Source: Alphaproteobacteria bacterium (GTDB taxonomy: Bacteria > Pseudomonadota > Alphaproteobacteria > Rhizobiales > Aestuariivirgaceae). Taken from it: a stretch of 5,373 nt of DNA. The notes beneath the pieces are model-generated. The model was not told where the DNA came from. It worked only from the letters and a program-made list of their open reading frames with translations, and made no database searches. The translations under genes and the position numbers were made by a program. Numbering within the stretch: the stretch's first letter is position 1; each line of letters begins with the position of its first letter. Location: assembly GCA_024639035.1 (NCBI GenBank), contig JAHEJE010000206.1:1-5373 (forward strand), written 5' to 3'. This document shows positions 4,934 through 5,373 of the stretch, piece after piece.

Positions 4934-5373
4934 TTGCGCCTGACGTCCCAGTTGAAGACATCGCCCTCCCAGGCCTCGACGCCGCGGCCGATCTTCCTGA
5001 TCGCCGAGGACATGCGGCCGTCGCGGCGCATGATGTTGTCGGCGTGCTCTACGATCAGCCGGTTGGGGGTTGCGGCAGGCGCCAGGTTGCGCAATTCCCA
5101 GGCGAGATCGATCTCCTCTTCCTGCGGGTTGAGCAGGCACATGGCGATGAAGGCCGAAGCGGTCGAACGGCTGATGCCGGCCCAGCAATGGATCAGCATC
5201 GGGCCGCGCAGATCCCAGTCCTCGATGAAGCCGATGATCTGCTTGACATGGCCCTCGCCCGGCGGGGTCAGGCCGGTCATCGGCGTCGAGATATCGTTGA
5301 AGGTCATGCGCAGATGGGCCTCGGCCGGCAGACCGAGATCGGGGTGGTCGGTATCGGGTCCGAGCAAGCCCAG
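4930..5373 (-). CDS. Tyrosine/dual-specificity phosphatase-like protein; N-terminus outside window
   Basis: The protein resembles small cysteine-based phosphatases of the tyrosine/dual-specificity class, which remove phosphate from proteins or small molecules via a phosphocysteine. The signature HCWAGISRST fits HC-x5-R-S/T, with Cys at fragment codon 63 and Arg at codon 69, so the P-loop is intact. The fragment has 147 codons and remains open to the window edge. A TTG at 5367 could in principle initiate, but the sequence before LGPDTDHPD reads as the end of a strand, and related proteins as I recall them have some 20 more N-terminal residues, so the start is probably to the right of the window. 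FNDIS (23-27 counting from that TTG) may hold the general-acid Asp region, but this is uncertain. The TGA overlaps the GFA start codon by ATGA, indicating cotranscription. Substrate and partners are unknown; bacterial relatives are often annotated only as tyrosine phosphatase family protein. Confidence 0.85.
   Translation of the reverse strand: MGLLGPDTDHPDLGLPAEAHLRMTFNDISTPMTGLTPPGEGHVKQIIGFIEDWDLRGPMLIHCWAGISRSTASAFIAMCLLNPQEEEIDLAWELRNLAPAATPNRLIVEHADNIMRRDGRMSSAIRKIGRGVEAWEGDVFNWDVRRK

Noticed and set aside
4934..5188. N-terminal extension of the GFA protein giving 223 residues
   Set aside because: The extra residues are the phosphatase gene read in another frame; the GFA domain begins right after the ATG at 4933.
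1..5373. Mobile element, CRISPR array, toxin-antitoxin, defence island or RNA gene
   Set aside because: I saw no direct-repeat array, transposase or integrase motif, tRNA-like cloverleaf or defence-domain protein; all long coding stretches have ordinary assignments.

Overview
This window looks like ordinary chromosome of a high-GC alphaproteobacterium, most likely a member of the Hyphomicrobiales (Rhizobiales). That placement is an inference from GC-rich codon use, tight gene packing with 4-base overlaps, and the resemblance of the aminotransferase, tyrosine-phosphatase-like protein and small hypothetical protein to rhizobial proteins. I see no insertion sequence, phage gene, CRISPR array, tRNA or rRNA, and no base-composition break suggesting a recently acquired island.

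The layout from left to right is as follows. (1) The C-terminal 190 residues of a FAD-linked D-2-hydroxyacid dehydrogenase of the D-2-hydroxyglutarate/D-lactate type end in an ATGA overlap with a YpeA-type GNAT acetyltransferase; both are on the + strand. (2) The acetyltransferase converges on a minus-strand SRAP (YedK/HMCES) protein, and the two stop codons overlap. (3) The SRAP gene diverges from a + strand pair, a NUDIX hydrolase followed 28 bases later by a secreted DUF3179 protein. (4) A 138-base gap precedes a 91-residue hypothetical protein. It contains a CtrA-like motif and a short GC palindrome, and the gene after it has a GTG start with a strong ribosome binding site. (5) A class IV PLP aminotransferase of the branched-chain type follows on the + strand. 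(6) It converges on a minus-strand pair: a tyrosine-phosphatase-like protein cut by the right edge of the window, coupled by an ATGA overlap to a GFA-family zinc protein. The two convergent genes end inside one perfect inverted repeat that contains both TAG stop codons.

The genes do not form one visible pathway. They are housekeeping and accessory metabolic functions in short transcription units: D-hydroxyacid oxidation, protein or small-molecule acetylation, protection of abasic sites, nucleotide-derivative hydrolysis, amino-acid transamination and a possible aldehyde/thiol-related zinc protein. Three proteins have no defined role: the DUF3179 protein, the 91-residue protein and the phosphatase/GFA pair. 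I found no convincing new multi-gene system. The best leads are the secreted DUF3179 protein, whose only two cysteines form a CxxC, and the stop-codon palindrome.
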